From Molossus alvarezi (taxonomy: Eukaryota > Chordata > Mammalia > Chiroptera > Molossidae), in assembly GCA_037176705.1 (NCBI GenBank), contig CM073887.1, forward strand, positions 22,695,501 through 22,759,500: a stretch of 64,000 nucleotides of DNA. The letters run 5' to 3'. The first letter of the stretch is position 1. Each line of letters begins with the position of its first letter. The notes beneath the pieces were generated by a model that worked only from the letters and a program-made list of their open reading frames with translations, did not search any database and was not told the DNA's origin. The position numbers and the translations under genes are program-made. Shown here piece after piece: positions 1 through 11,957 of the stretch.

Positions 1-73
1 CCACTGAACGGTATACGTAAAAGTGGTTAAACTTTATATTATATATATTTTACCACAAAAAAAAGAAATTGGG

Positions 74-311
74 GGGCCCGGCCAGTGTGGCTCAGTGGTT
101 GAGCATCGACCATGCATCAGGAGGTCACCGGTTCTATTCCCGGTCAGGCACATGCCCAGGTTGTGGGCCCAATCCCCAGTGTGTGTGTGTGGGGGGGGGG
201 GGGGGCATGCAGGAGACGGCCAATCGATGTTCTCTCTCATCACTGTTTCTTTAATCCTCACCCGAGGTCATTTTTCCATTTTTTGTTCAGATAGAGTGGG
301 AGGGAGAGATA

Positions 312-360
<49 letters not shown>

Positions 361-590
361 TGAATCAATGTGAAAGGGACACATCGAGTGACTGGCACCC
401 ACACGACCCAACCAGGGCCAGGAACAAACTGCAACCGAGGTACGTGACCTTAGCGGGAACCGAACCCGGGTCTCTCTGGACCGCAGGCCGACGCTCTAAC
501 TGCAGAACCAAACCAGCCAGGGGTCTCATCGCTGTTTCTATCTCTCTTTCCCTCTCCCTTACTCTCTCTGAAATCAATAAAAACATTTCT
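74..590 (+). mobile_element. type B VES SINE carrying a nested type A SINE
   Basis: The head reads GGCCAGTGTGGCTCAGTGG and the tail AAATCAATAAAAACATTTC. It is interrupted at 251-523. A G-run near 190-205 and a long (GA)n belong to the two elements. Confidence 0.88.
251..523 (-). mobile_element. type A VES SINE nested in a type B copy
   Basis: It is flanked by 16-bp repeats at 235-250 and 524-539 with one mismatch (TCTCATCACTGTTTCT). The middle holds an expanded (GA)n tract at about 314-354. Confidence 0.9.
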
Positions 591-860
591 TTTAATGGGG
601 AAAAAAGAAAATTATATTTGATAACCTAACAACAAGAGGTAAAAGAAATCCTATAGAAATAAGACTAAAGAACCCAAATTCTAACAATCTACAGATACTC
701 ACCAAAAAGGTAAATTATACAACCACATTCAATAGTTCTCAAGAGCATCATTATGTTATCAAAACAGTATAACAAATATTCAAGCTATTAATAAGGTAAA
801 TTCTTTCAAATATGATTAAATTATTGGTTTGCAAATCTGGTGTTTAAAGAAGTAGGTTTA

Positions 861-1087
861 GCCTGGCTGGTGTGGCTCACTGGACTGAGCGTTGTACCAT
901 GGAATGAGAGGTCCAGGTTTGATTCCTGTTCAGGGCACATGCCCTAGTTGCAGGCTCAATCCCCAGTAGGGGGGGGTGCAGGAGGCAGCCAACTGATGTT
1001 TCTCTCACATCAATGTTTCTATGCCTCCCTCCCTTCCTTTCTCTCTAAAAAAAAATCAATAAAAACATATTTTTAAATAAATAAAAT
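861..1087 (+). mobile_element. type B VES SINE, first insertion at a reused site
   Basis: TSD AAAGAAGTAGGTTTA lies at 846-860 and 1088-1102. The same target was used again by the next SINE. The head is diverged (GGTGTGGCTCACTGG). Confidence 0.88.
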
Positions 1088-1102
1088 AAAGAAGTAGGTT
1101 TA

Positions 1103-1548
1103 GCTCTGGGCGGGTTGGCTCAGCGGTTAGAGCATCAGTCCGTGGGCCCATAAGACCTGGGTTCGAGACCTGGCCAGTTTGGCTCAGCAGTTAGAGCACC
1201 AGCCTGGGGACCAGAGAGTCCTGGGTTTGGTTCCCGCTAAGGGCACGTACCTCAGTTGCAGTTTGTCCCTGGCCCTGGTTGGGGTCATGTGGGTGACAAC
1301 CACTCAATGTGTCTCTCTCACATCAATTTTTCTCTCTCTCTCTCCCTCCCACTCTATCTGAAGATAATGCCAAAAAAAAATGTCCTCAAGTAAGGATAAA
1401 AAAAACAAAAAGCTGGGTTCGATTACGGCCAAGGGCACGAACCTCGGTTGCGGTTCGTCTCCGGCCCTAGTCAAGGTTGCACAGGAGGCAACCAGTCGAT
1501 GTGTCTCTCTCACATCAATGTTTCTGTTTCTCTCTTTCTCTCTCTCTC

Positions 1549-1590
<42 letters not shown>

Positions 1591-1656
1591 CTTCCTCCCT
1601 CCCAATCTGTCTAAAGATAAATTTAAAAATGTCCTCAGGTGAGGATTTTTTTTAAA
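1103..1656 (+). mobile_element. VES SINE, second insertion at the same site, itself interrupted
   Basis: The head is at 1103-1166 and the body resumes at 1413, ending CCTCAGGTGAGGATT. A third TSD copy (AGTAGGTTTA) is at 1657-1666. Another SINE splits it inside the B box. Confidence 0.85.
1167..1412 (+). mobile_element. VES SINE nested in the B box of another VES
   Basis: TSD CTGGGTTCGA lies at 1157-1166 and 1413-1422, so it landed in the pol III B box of its host SINE. The end is TGTCCTCAAGTAAGGATAAA. Confidence 0.85.
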
Positions 1657-2159
1657 AGTAGGTTTAGGTGCCTGCGCGACATGGAGGAGACCGCAAGGAA
1701 TGGAAGACATGTTAGGAGGAAGAGGCCTGGTCATGACTGGTGATAAACGCTATATTAAACTCAGGCTGGTAGGCAGATTTGGAATCAAGCCAGCAATGGA
1801 AACAACAGAGTGACAGGGAAGGAAGCCCTGTCTTAGGGCATCCCTGTCCCCAGATGTTTGGCTCAAGCACTTGCTCCTAAGATGCTGGATCACATAAATC
1901 CTTCACCCTTTAGCTCAATTCTCCAAAAGGTATTTCTTGTGGTTACACTTCATACCAATTTTGGAAGGTTTGCAACCCTTAAAACTAGTATTTAATGCAA
2001 AGAGTCCCTTTAAAACCTTTAGAGAAACATCAGTATACTCTGCCTCAAACAATGGGATAAGTAAGGATGACCCTGGATATGGAAGTAAAAAATCAGTAAG
2101 TCTAAAACAGCTCCCAATAATCTTCACCTCCCCTATTGTTCATGCCCTTATATTCATGC

Positions 2160-2578
2160 TCTACCATTCTTACACATTGCTGGTGGGACTATAAAAATGG
2201 TACAACCAATCTGAAAAACAGTAGATTCCTAAAATGTTAAACATACAACTACCACATATAATACAGCCATCCCACTCCTAGGTATTTACCTAAGAGAAAT
2301 GAAAATTTGTGTCTATACAAAGACCACATACAAAATGTTCACCGCAGCTTTATTTATAATGGCTACAAGCTGGAAACAATCCAGATGTCTTTCAACAGGT
2401 GAGTGTACAAAAATGTATGATCTGTCCATACTCGACAAAAAAAAAGAAAATATTGATACGACATGGATGAATCTCAAAATAAGTATGCTAAGTGGAAAAA
2501 AGACCAGAAAATACACCTGTATGACTCTATTAGTATATATAAAATTCTAGGAAACACAAACTAACCAAATTATTCTAA
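2160..2578 (+). mobile_element. L1 (L1M-type) 3' fragment
   Basis: The end of ORF2 and early 3'UTR of an old mammalian L1 are recognisable from blocks such as TTGCTGGTGGGACTATAAAA, CCCACTCCTAGGTATTTACC and GATGAATCTCAAAATAAGTA. The frame is broken by stops. A type A SINE follows directly. Confidence 0.85.
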
Positions 2579-2588
2579 AAGTAGATAT

Positions 2589-2845
2589 GCCCTGGCCAGT
2601 TTGGCTCAGCGGTTGGAGCGTCGGCCTGCGGTCCAAAGAGACCCGGGTTCAGTTCCTGCTAAGGGCGCGTACCTCAGTTGCAGTTTGTCCCCGGCCCTGG
2701 CTGGTCGTGCAGGTGGCGGCCACTCGATGTGTCCCTTTCGCGTCGATGTTTCTCTCTCTCTCTCTCTCTTCCTCTTTCTCCCTCCCACTTTATCTTAATT
2801 AAAAAAAAGTGGAAAAATGTCCTCAGGTGAGGATAAAAAAAAAAA
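2589..2845 (+). mobile_element. type A VES SINE
   Basis: Full-length copy next to the L1 end, with short TSD AAGTAGATA-like repeats on both sides. Confidence 0.92.
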
Positions 2846-3112
2846 AGTAGATAGGAACATTTTTTCAAACAAAAATCGTATTTAATGACCCACTGGTTCT
2901 TTTCATTTACTTTTTCCCCCCTAAATTCGTCCTTTTTACCCACTTATCAATTTTCAGGAGGAGATATTTTTGTCTGTTTTTATTCTCTAATATATCTCCA
3001 GCACTAATAATGACCAGCATATAGCTGATGTTCAAACACTGAATTCATTCCTCTTGCTAATCTTATTCCCTTTTCTCTGTTCTAATGTCACATGCCTACC
3101 CATAGTTCCCTC

Positions 3113-3300
3113 TTTTTTAAAATTGTTTTTTCCTTTATTGATCTTAGAAAGAGAGGAAGTGAGGGGGAAAGAAAAACAGAAATATCGATGAAAGAGAACA
3201 TCGATTGGTTGCCTCCTGTTTGCACCCCACTGGGGATCAGGCCCACAAGCTGGGCATGTGTCCTGACAGGAAATCGAACCAGCAACCTCCTGGTGCATGG
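3113..3300 (-). mobile_element. type B VES SINE, 5'-truncated
   Basis: It stops at the CCATGCACC region, so the A box is missing. TSD TAGTTCCCTCT flanks it (about 3102-3112 and 3301-3312), so this is a truncated integration and not later deletion. Confidence 0.85.
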
Positions 3301-3357
3301 GTAGTTCCCTCTCTTAATGCTACCCTTAAGCACTGAATTATCTATTCTCTCTCCCAA

Positions 3358-3621
3358 ATTTTTTTTTTTGGTTAATCCTCACCCAAGGATATTTTTTTCA
3401 TTGAATTTTAGAGAGAGTGGAAGGGAGGAAGGGGGCTGAAAGAGAGAGACAGAAACATTGATGTGAGAGAGACAAATCAATTGGCTGCCTCCCAAACTTG
3501 CCCCAAACAAGGCCAGGGATTTAACCTGCAACCCAGGTACCTTCCCTTGACTGGGAATGGAACCTGTGGCCCTTTGGTGCAAGGGCCAATGCTCTATCCA
3601 CTGAGCTATACCGGCCAGGGC
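3358..3621 (-). mobile_element. VES SINE, intermediate type
   Basis: T-run, then TCCTCACCCAAGGATA, (GA)-rich middle and ACCGGCCAGGGC end. The head has TATAGCTCAGTGG in place of TTTGGCTCAGCGG. Confidence 0.88.
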
Positions 3622-4084
3622 TCCCACAAACATTTTTAACTATTTCCTAAAGTCAGCCATTTAATGATTAATGAACTAAATAATAATAAAGGAGAGCAGT
3701 TAGTTCATTTCAAGATACAACCATATCTGATAAGTCTTATTTGTTAGATAATTAAAAGTTACTTTCTCTAAAACCAATCACATATTATATATTAATATAA
3801 ACTAATATATTAACTAATAAACTAAAATATATACATACAAAATTCTTTGCCAGACTGGTACTCTGATATCACACAACAAAATAGCATCCACTTTCCACGT
3901 ATTAAGATGTAACTACCTAGAGCAAATCACACTGAGAAATGCTACAATGGGTAATCATGTTATCTAATTTGGTCAACTTGGCTTTATCTACACACATAAT
4001 ACATGAAAATAATTCAGGGAGAAAAGAAAAAAATTCAGGGAGAAAATCCACAGAAAAGAAAGCCAATTTAAAACAAATAAGAGC

Positions 4085-4268
4085 TCTGTCTAGGTAGCCA
4101 AGTTGATTAGAGTATCATCCCGATATACCAAGGTTTCAGGTCTAGTCCCGTCACAGCATGTACAAGAGTCAGCTGATGAATGCATAAATAAGTGGAATAA
4201 CAAATTGATTGCTCTTTCTCTCCCCCTTCCTCTCTCTAAATATCAATAAATAAATATATTTAAAAAAC
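4085..4268 (+). mobile_element. type C (old) VES-related SINE
   Basis: The head AGGTAGCCAAGTTGATTAGA and middle AAGTGGAATAACAAATTGAT mark the old subfamily. A-rich TSD-like sequence ACAAATAAGAG occurs at both ends. Confidence 0.75.
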
Positions 4269-4289
4269 AAAACAAATAAAGAGTTTGTG

Positions 4290-4470
4290 GGGGCAAAACA
4301 TCTCACAATCAGGAATCACGCCTAGGTTTGAATCATGGCTCTGCCTCTTGCTGTGTGTTTGAACATACACAATGGGACTAGTTGGGAAAACTACGTCATG
4401 GGTTGTGAAGATTGAATGCACGTAAAGTATTATAACTATGCCTGTCCAACAAGTAAGTATTCAGTAAATG
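4290..4470 (+). repeat. MIR SINE
   Basis: Diverged MIR with TTTGAATCATGGCTCTGCC, the splicing-like CTTGCTGTGTG core and a TATTCAGTAAATGTTA end. Confidence 0.65.
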
Positions 4471-4549
4471 TTACCGATTATTGAATTTTATAAATATATT
4501 AATTTACTATTTAACAAAAGAATTATTTAAAACATATTAATTATATATT

Positions 4550-4815
4550 GCCCTGGCCGGTTTGGCTCAGCGGTTAGAGCATCGGCCTGCGGTCCGGAGA
4601 GACCCTGTTTCAGTTCCCGCTAAGGGCACGTACTTCGGTTGCAGTTTGTCCCCGGCCCTGGTTGGTCGTGAGGGTGGCAGCCACTCGATGTGTCCCTTCA
4701 CGTCGATGTTTCTCTCTCTCTCTCCCTTCCTCTCTCTCCCTCCCACTCTATCTGTACAAAAAATGGAAAAATATCCTCGGGTGAGGATTAAAAAAAATAA
4801 ATAAAATAAAAAAAT
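4550..4815 (+). mobile_element. type A VES SINE
   Basis: TSD AACATATTAATTATATA lies at about 4532-4548 and 4818-4834. Long simple A-rich tail (AAATAAATAAAATAAAA). Confidence 0.92.
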
Positions 4816-4908
4816 AAAAACATATTAATTATATACCTAGAAATAAAAACAAAAAAGATGTGCATTAACTATTAGATTCCATCAAAAACATTCTTAAAGA
4901 AAAAAATA

Positions 4909-4993
4909 GCCCTGGCTGATTTGGCTCAGAGGTTGGAGCGTCGGCCTGCGGACCAGAGAGTCCTGGGTTCAGTTCCTACTAGGGGCACGTACC
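4909..4993 (+). mobile_element. head-only VES SINE, 85 bp
   Basis: Only the tRNA-like head is present, from GCCCTGG to CACGTACC; the CT-rich middle and the GTCCTCGGGTGAGG end are absent. TSD AAAGAAAAAAAT is at 4896-4907 and 4994-5005, so it is a complete integration. Three other copies in the window have the same length and endpoint. Confidence 0.9.
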
Positions 4994-5327
4994 AAAGAAA
5001 AAAATTATAAAACTCAAGTATTTCTACTATAACCTTAAATGAGAGGAGAAAATAAGGTTTTAATAACTCTGCCTCTAAAATAACTTGATATGTTATGTTA
5101 GCATAATTTATTTAAATAGTTTTATTATGACTAAAGTCAAGGAATTATATTAGTGTCCTAAAAAAAACAAAAATCACTGTATCCTTTAGCGTGATACACT
5201 TCACACCACTTTTAAGAAAATTATATGTTTTCTTATAAGAAATTAGAAAATAATTACTCACTTTTTAAAAAAGAATTTTGCTAGGATCAAAAGTAGTATG
5301 TATAAAATGCTTTACAAAAATTACTAA

Positions 5328-5395
5328 GAAATCTCTCTCCCTCTCTCCTTCCCTCCCTCCAAAATCAGTAAAATATATTCTCAGGTGAAGATTAA
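5328..5395 (+). mobile_element. VES SINE 3' fragment
   Basis: Only the CT tract and the end ATTCTCAGGTGAAGATTAAA are present. Confidence 0.65.
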
Positions 5396-6022
5396 AAATG
5401 AAATACATGAAATTCTATCACCGGGGTGACATAAAAATATTTCATAAAGCATAAGTCCCTAATTATTTTATGCTGAAATGCTGCAATGCACAAACTGCAC
5501 CCATAGGGAAATTTTTACCCCAGGACTCTCATCCAGATAGTGGTTCTTTTTATTCACTTTTTGTAGCTGGGATTCTCTAAAAGCTACAAATGGGTTGCAG
5601 ATAAGAGGTAGTTATCCTCTGAACATTCAAGATACTTGAAAAAGAAAAGGTATATGTATGGCCATGCCCACTTCTCTACTAAAAATATTCCTGAGGCGTT
5701 TCCATGCATGCATTTATTCAACGATATTTATTTAGTCCAATCTCTGGAGAAGACATCTATCTCAATGCAAACCACAAGCCTCACTTTCTTTAGCCTCCCT
5801 TTCTTTATTGTTCCCTGACATAACTCAAAAGCAGCTCAAACTTTCCTGAATCAAAAGATTCAGAGAGTGAACCACAAAGAACCGCACTAGAGCCTACTAA
5901 TATAAAACTAGCCAATTACAGTCAACCTTTTAAAATCCAATGAGAAAAGTCATACGTACAAAAATTTTGCAATATAAATGACTTAATAGTTATAATTTGT
6001 TATTATATCTAATATTCCAAAA
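5396..6022. other. intron DNA without recognised content
   Basis: Nothing beyond AT-rich unique sequence was seen. Confidence 0.6.
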
Positions 6023-6039
6023 CAAATATGCAATTTCTT

Positions 6040-6280
6040 TTTTTTTTTAATCCTCACCTGAGGATATTCCCCCATTTTATCTTCAGATAGAGTGGGAGGG
6101 AGGGAGAGAGAGAGTAAAACATGGATGCAAGAGGGACACATCGACTGGTTGCCTCCCGCACAACCCTGACCAGGCCTGGGGACAAACTACAACCGAGGTA
6201 TGTACCCTTGTCCAGAATGGAACTGGCAACTCTTTGGTCCATGGGCCAATGCTCCAACCGCTGAGCCAACTGACCAGGGC
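6040..6280 (-). mobile_element. type A VES SINE
   Basis: Perfect 17-bp TSD CAAATATGCAATTTCTT at 6023-6039 and 6281-6297. Confidence 0.95.
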
Positions 6281-6392
6281 CAAATATGCAATTTCTTAAC
6301 TGACATGCCATCTTCAGCAAAAAAATTAAAATGGTAATATGGTACAAATTTTCAGCCTAAACACTAACTTTCCTTCATATATACATTTTCTT

Positions 6393-6481
6393 CTTTTTTT
6401 AAATCCTCATCCAAGGATATTTTTCCATTTATCTTCAGATAGAGTGGGAAGTGGAGGGGGTGGGGGGAGGGAGGGAGGGGG

Positions 6482-6527
<46 letters not shown>

Positions 6528-6688
6528 TCAATATGAGAGAGACACATCAACTGGTTGCCTCCCACACAACTGTGAGCAGGGCCAGGAACCGAACTGCAAC
6601 CAAGGTACATGCCCTTGACTGGAATCAAACTCTCGACTCTTTGGCCTGCAGGCCGGCACTCTAACCACTGAGCAAAACTGGCCAGGGC
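6393..6688 (-). mobile_element. type A-like VES SINE with expanded purine tract
   Basis: The middle contains a G-rich then (GA)n tract at about 6440-6522, unusually long for the family. Confidence 0.9.
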
Positions 6689-6930
6689 CATTTTTTTGTT
6701 TATTGTGCCTTGACTTCCCAAAGAAATTACAAATTGTGTGTGGGAAGGGGGTGTTGTAACTGAGAGAAAAACAAAAAAGGACACTTTGGGTTTTAATATA
6801 TTCACACCTTAATGCAGAAGGGAGAAGGAGAAAAGGGAAAAAGTAAATGAAGTCATAAAAGTGGTGGCATAACTACAGTATACAAATCATAAAAGCATTA
6901 TTGTTAGCAACATCAAAATCCTTCACACTC

Positions 6931-7119
6931 GCCCATTGAGCATGGACCCATGCACCAAGAAATTGCTGGTTCGATTCCCGGTCGGGGCATATGCCCAGGT
7001 TGTGAGCCAAACCCCCCAGTAAGGGGCGTGCAGGAGTTGGCCAATTGATGTTCTCGCTCATCAAGGTTTCTTTCTCTCTCTCCCTCTCCCTTCCTCTCGC
7101 TCTAAAAACAAAGAAAAAA
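6931..7119 (+). mobile_element. type B VES SINE, 5'-truncated
   Basis: It begins within the head at CCCATTGAGCATGG. TSD-like CCTTCACACTC / TCTTTCACACTC lies on the two sides (6920-6930, 7121-7132). Confidence 0.82.
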
Positions 7120-9238
7120 ATCTTTCACACTCATTTGTTTACACGGCTATCTTTTCTTCAGAACATTTTAAACAAATCCAAGTTTACTTCCAAAATAAAT
7201 CCTGTGAGATAAGTGAGGATGGAACTAGTAAAATCAAAGTAACTATTTTGTTAGTTGGACCTATGTAAGTCATATTTTAAAGTGTTTTCATTTAGCATTT
7301 TAGCCAAGACAAAATTTTAATGAATACATGCTGAAATATAGAATTCCACATGGCTTTAATAAATTTATGTTTATATTCTCCTGCTGGGTAAGAAAATGAG
7401 TTACTCAAGAATGACAGCTAAAAGTTCAAATAACCTTTTACTAATCTAACTCCTAAACCAACATCAAATTTTTCCCAGTATACTGAATACACAATTTTTG
7501 TTTTACACAAGGTGCAATTCCCGGTCAGGGCACATACCTGGGTTTCTGGTTCGATCCCCATTTGGGGCACCTCTCACATTAATGTTCCCCCACCCCCACC
7601 CCAAGCATGTCCTTGGGTGAGAATTTTTTTTTTAAGTAATTTTTTTTGTTTTTGTTTTTGTTTTACTAACTAGAAAACAATATGCAGCTCTAAAAGAAAT
7701 GTCAAAATCACTTATGAGGTTACTGTTAAAAACATTGAATTACACTGCATACTTAGAAAATAATATCTCCATTTAGATTTAGACTCAAACTCTAAAGACT
7801 ACCATGTGTTTTATATACTCACACCTCCACACAAATCTAATCAATTTTACCATCTTATGGTCGATTACATTTTACTATCATTGCCCCAAAAGGACCAAGA
7901 ATAACATAAGAGTGTTAACAGGCTTTGCAATATTTGACTCTTAGGCAAAGATAAGTTTTCTCAAAAGTACAATTCCTGGATTAGAAACAAGTAGGTCTCA
8001 AATTTTCATTGAAACTCTTTTAACATAAAAATCAACCTTTCAAGATTAAATTATTAGATACAAATGAATCTAAATAGAGAAAAATTCTTTCCAAAGCAGT
8101 ATTTTCTAAGTAACTTGCATGCTATATACTATACAGAATTACAAATGTAATACAGTAATTTATTCTTTTATTTCCTATCTATGACATTATTTATGATTGA
8201 GATCAATCCAAAAATGTATATAGACCTGAGATCATTATAGACTTGGTCAACCTTCAGCCTCCTTCTTAAACCAGCAGAGGAGGCTAAAATATGATCTGAA
8301 ATAGAATGTGAGCAGACCTGGTAAAGCAGTAAGAAGATTAAAATAAAGGGGTAGAAGTGGACTAGTACAGCAATAGTTTCCAAACCAATCAATGAAAAGT
8401 CACCAGTGTCATCATGCTATTTTTTTTTATTCCACTGAGGACACCAAACGTATTTAAAAACCAAAATAGAAATCTACTCACCTTGTAGTCACTGAAAAAA
8501 AGATTTTATCCGCTTTCTACCTACACTAGCATGCCAAGGTGGCTTCCGATTTGAAAAGAACAGAATATAGATTTCAAGGGGAAAAAAGAGGCAGTCCAAG
8601 AGTAGGGAAGGGGGGTAGATAACAGTTCTATCTGCCATAGGTAGAGGGAGAGAAAGGGTATCTTTAAGGAAATTCCCACCTTCCTCTAGATAGAAAAAAT
8701 AATGGGATGTACCAATCAACTGACAATATACCCCCCTGGGGCCAGAGAGAAGAGAAGCTAGCTGAAAACATTCTCATTAGAGTCAAAATCTGACTTGCCT
8801 TAGGCAAAAAATACTCTTAAAATTTTGTTTCACAGCAAGTTTTCATGTCTTCAGATTTATACAGGAAGAATTTTCATCATCCATACCAATGAACTGGCAT
8901 TTCCAGATCAAAATAAATAACGCAACAGTCACAGTGGTTAGGGTCTCCTCAGACTATGATTTGCAAATAAGGATATTTTACTCCCAACTCCAATAATGAC
9001 AAGAATTAAAACAAAAATACACCAATACAGGTATTAGAGAAACTGTATTAATGTTTAAGGTTATTAAACATAAGTTACTTACAGAAGTATGCATATAAAT
9101 CCTCCATCATTAGTATGAAAGCTAGTTCAACATGTTTCCTCAACTTATTAAAAACTGACCCTATAGTATCAAACTGAAATCAGTAGGTTATCTCAATTTA
9201 GATTAGACTTCTATCTCTAATACTAAAGAAAAATATAT
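7120..9238. other. intron DNA without recognised content
   Basis: AT-rich unique-looking sequence, apart from the SINE scrap at 7508. No open frame longer than 80 codons, and none resembles a known protein. Confidence 0.6.
7508..7637 (+). mobile_element. VES SINE fragment
   Basis: B-box region (GGTGCAATTCCCGGTCAGGG) and end (GTCCTTGGGTGAGAATTTT) remain, with an internal deletion. Confidence 0.6.
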
Positions 9239-9314
9239 AGTCAAAACCTATCTATAAGAACAATTTAGCCCTGGCCAGTCAAAACCTATCTATAAGAACA
9301 ATTTAGCCCTGGTC
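9239..9314 (+). repeat. 38-bp tandem duplication across a SINE junction
   Basis: Two adjacent 38-bp units (9239-9276 and 9277-9314) differ at one base. Each holds 28 bp of flank plus the first 10 bases of a VES head (GCCCTGGCC or GCCCTGGTC). The second unit runs on into a full SINE. Confidence 0.88.
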
Positions 9315-9541
9315 GGTTTGGCTCAGCGGTTAAAGCATTGGCCTGCAGTCCAGAGAGACCCAGGTTCAGTTCCCGCGAAGGGCAGGTACCTTGGTTGCAG
9401 TCTGTCCCCGGCCCTGGTTGGGTTGTGCGGGTGGCAACCACTCTATGTGTCCCTTTCACATCCATGTTTCTCTCTCTCTCTCTCCCCGTCCCACTCTATC
9501 TGAACAAACAATGGAAAAATGTCCTCGGGTGAAGATAAAAA
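9306..9541 (+). mobile_element. type A VES SINE
   Basis: The TSD AAGAACAATTTA lies upstream (also in the duplicated flank) and again at about 9542-9553. The end is GTCCTCGGGTGAAGATAAAA. Confidence 0.92.
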
Positions 9542-9859
9542 AAAGAACAATTTAAATTCAAAATCATTTGAGGAGACAAAAAACAAACAAAATGCCACTA
9601 TTCTCAAAACAGAACAGTACAACACACACTGGATCTTGTTACTGAGCATAGTACTACCACATTCAACATACACCACAGATACTATCTCAATTCCACATAA
9701 ATTTTGACAGCTGACTTTCAATTCCTAGAAAACTGCTGCCCAAAGTTAAGTAATCTTAAAGTATTACAATTCCAAGGAACAAATCCTAAATAGCAAAAGA
9801 AAACCAACATATGGAAATCATAAGTCATTAGTTAAAATGGCATATAAAGAATGAAAGAA

Positions 9860-10094
9860 GCCTGGCTAGTGTGGCTCAGTGGTTGAGCTTCAACCCGTGC
9901 ACGAAGAGACCGCTGATTCAATTCCCAGTCAGGGCACATGTCCAGGTTGTGGACGAAATCCCCAGTGGAGGGCATGCAGGAGGTGGGCAATCGATATTCT
10001 TTCTCATTGACATTTCTCTCTCTCTCCCTCCCTCCCTCCCTCCCTCCCTCTCCCTTTCTCTCTCTAAAATCAATACAGAAAACAAAATTTTTTT
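9860..10094 (+). mobile_element. type B VES SINE
   Basis: TSD AATGAAAGAA at 9850-9859 and 10095-10104. The tail ends AAAATCAATACAGAAAAC. Confidence 0.9.
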
Positions 10095-10299
10095 AATGAA
10101 AGAATGTTGATAACGACCAAAGGTGGTTGATGGGTGTTTAAGAATTCTCTCATGCTTTTGCATGTTTGAAATTTTTCAAGAATCTTTAAACTTGATAAAC
10201 ATTTTTTCTTTTTATTGATTTATTTTTATTGACTGACAATATGTCAAATTTTAAACTCCAAAAATTGAGTTTCTGTCAGATGTTTATAAATTGTGGGGA

Positions 10300-11114
10300 A
10301 CTTCTAGGAATATACCCTAAGAAGCCTGAAACACCAATCAGAAAGAATATATGGACCCCTATGTTCATAGCAGCACTATTTACTATAGCTAAGATCTAGA
10401 AACAACCCAAGTGTTCATCAGTAGATGAGTGGATAAAAAAGCTGTGGTACATGCACACAATAGACTACTATGCAGCTGTAAGAAAGAAAGATCTCTTATC
10501 CTTTGAGATGACAGGAAGGGACCTGGAGAGTATTATGCTAAGTGAAACAAGCCAAGCAGAGAAAGACAAATATCACATGATCTCACTTATTTGTGGAATA
10601 TAATGAACTAAACAAACTGATGAATAAATTTGACCCAGAAACACAGAGGTAGGGTACAGACTGACAAATCTCAGAAGATGGGTTGTTGGGGGGGAAGAGA
10701 TGAACCACAGAACTTACATGCATGTATGCATAACCAAAGGACAAAGACAACAAAGCTGGGAATGTGGCGAGGAGGGGTGGGGAGGAGGGTGTCAATGGGG
10801 GAAAAAGGAGAAACAACTGTAACAAAAACAAATAAATAAAAATAATTTTTAAAAAATTTAAAATTAAGTCCGGCCAATGTGGCTCAGTGGTTGAGCACTA
10901 ACCCATGCATCAAAAGGTCGCCAGTTCAATTCCCTGCCAGGACACATACCCAGATTGTGGGCCCAACACTATGTGGGGGGCATGCAGCATGCGGGAGGCG
11001 GCCACTGTATGTTCTCTCTCATTGATGTTTCTATCTTTCTCTCCCTTTCACTTCCTCTCTCTCTAAAATCACTAAAGGAAAAAAAAAATGTTATTTAATT
11101 AAAAATTTAAAAAA
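10300..11114 (+). mobile_element. 5'-truncated young L1, 3' end, with a SINE in its tail
   Basis: The end of L1 ORF2 is recognisable (ATATGGACCCCTATGTTCAT, TATTATGCTAAGTGAAACAA), followed by a G-rich 3'UTR and GAGAAACAACTGTAACAAAA. A 14-bp TSD ATAAATTGTGGGGA at 10286-10299 and 11115-11128 encloses L1 plus the type B SINE at 10868-11087, so the SINE sits in the L1 A-tail. Confidence 0.88.
10868..11087 (+). mobile_element. type B VES SINE in an L1 tail
   Basis: Inserted in the A-rich tail of the L1. The tail AAAATCACTAAAGGAAAAA is typical. Confidence 0.88.
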
Positions 11115-11478
11115 ATAAATTGTGGGGAGAAAAAAACAAGGTAACTAGCAGGAAGTGCCTATTAAGCGTCTTAAAACATAACAACCCCTATGAGAGAGAC
11201 AGAATCAGCCCTAGTTTACTTTTTTAAAAACAAAGACTCTGAAGGGTTAATTTTCCCAAAACCATAAATGAGATTAAGTGAGATTCACCACAATCAAAGA
11301 GGGGAGGAAAATAAGGAAAGCAATAGAATGGTTAAAGGAAAAAAAAAAAAATACCATACAGACAAAATACACAACAGACAAAATTACACAAATATTTTCT
11401 AGAAAACTCTACAAGTTAAAAGATTCTTGTAAAATTACCCAATGACAAGTATTCAAGAAAAAAAATTACAAAAATATA

Positions 11479-11626
11479 ACTATCTTTTATTTATTGATTT
11501 TTAGAGAGATAAACACTGATTTATTGTTCCCCTTTTTATGTATTCATTGGTTGCTTCTTGTATGTGCCCTGGCCGGGGATTGAAACTAAATTCTTGATGT
11601 ACCAACTGAGCTACCAGGCCAGGGCT
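11479..11626 (-). mobile_element. type C (old) VES-related SINE
   Basis: TTATTGATTTTTAGAGAGA, a GTATGTGCCCTGGCCGGGGA block and ACCAACTGAGCTACC end. Confidence 0.75.
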
Positions 11627-11654
11627 TATACTGTATTTAAAAACCTATACTCTG

Positions 11655-11938
11655 GCCCTGGCCGGTTTGGTTCAGTGGTTAGAGCGTCGGCCTGTGGTCC
11701 TGAGAGACCCGGGTTTGGTTCCCGCTAAGGGCGCGTACCTCGGTTGCAGTTTGTCCCCGGCCCTCGTCGGTTGTGCGGGTGGCAGCCACTCGATGTGTTC
11801 CTTTCATGTCGATGTTTCTCTCTCTCTCTGTTCCTCTCTCTCCCTCCCACTCTACCTGAACAAAAAAAAAAATGGAAAAATGTCCTCGGGTGAGGATAAA
11901 AAAATAAATAAATAAAAAATAAATAAATAAAAATAAAA
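11655..11938 (+). mobile_element. type A VES SINE, first of two at one target
   Basis: TSD AAAAACCTATACTCTG at 11639-11654 and about 11942-11957. The tail is a long AAAT-type simple repeat. Confidence 0.92.
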
Positions 11939-11957
11939 AATAAAAACCTATACTCTG

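Noticed and set aside
2601..2700. Possible tRNA gene from A and B box matches
   Set aside because: The boxes belong to the tRNA-derived SINE head. The cloverleaf is not complete, and the same sequence recurs dozens of times.
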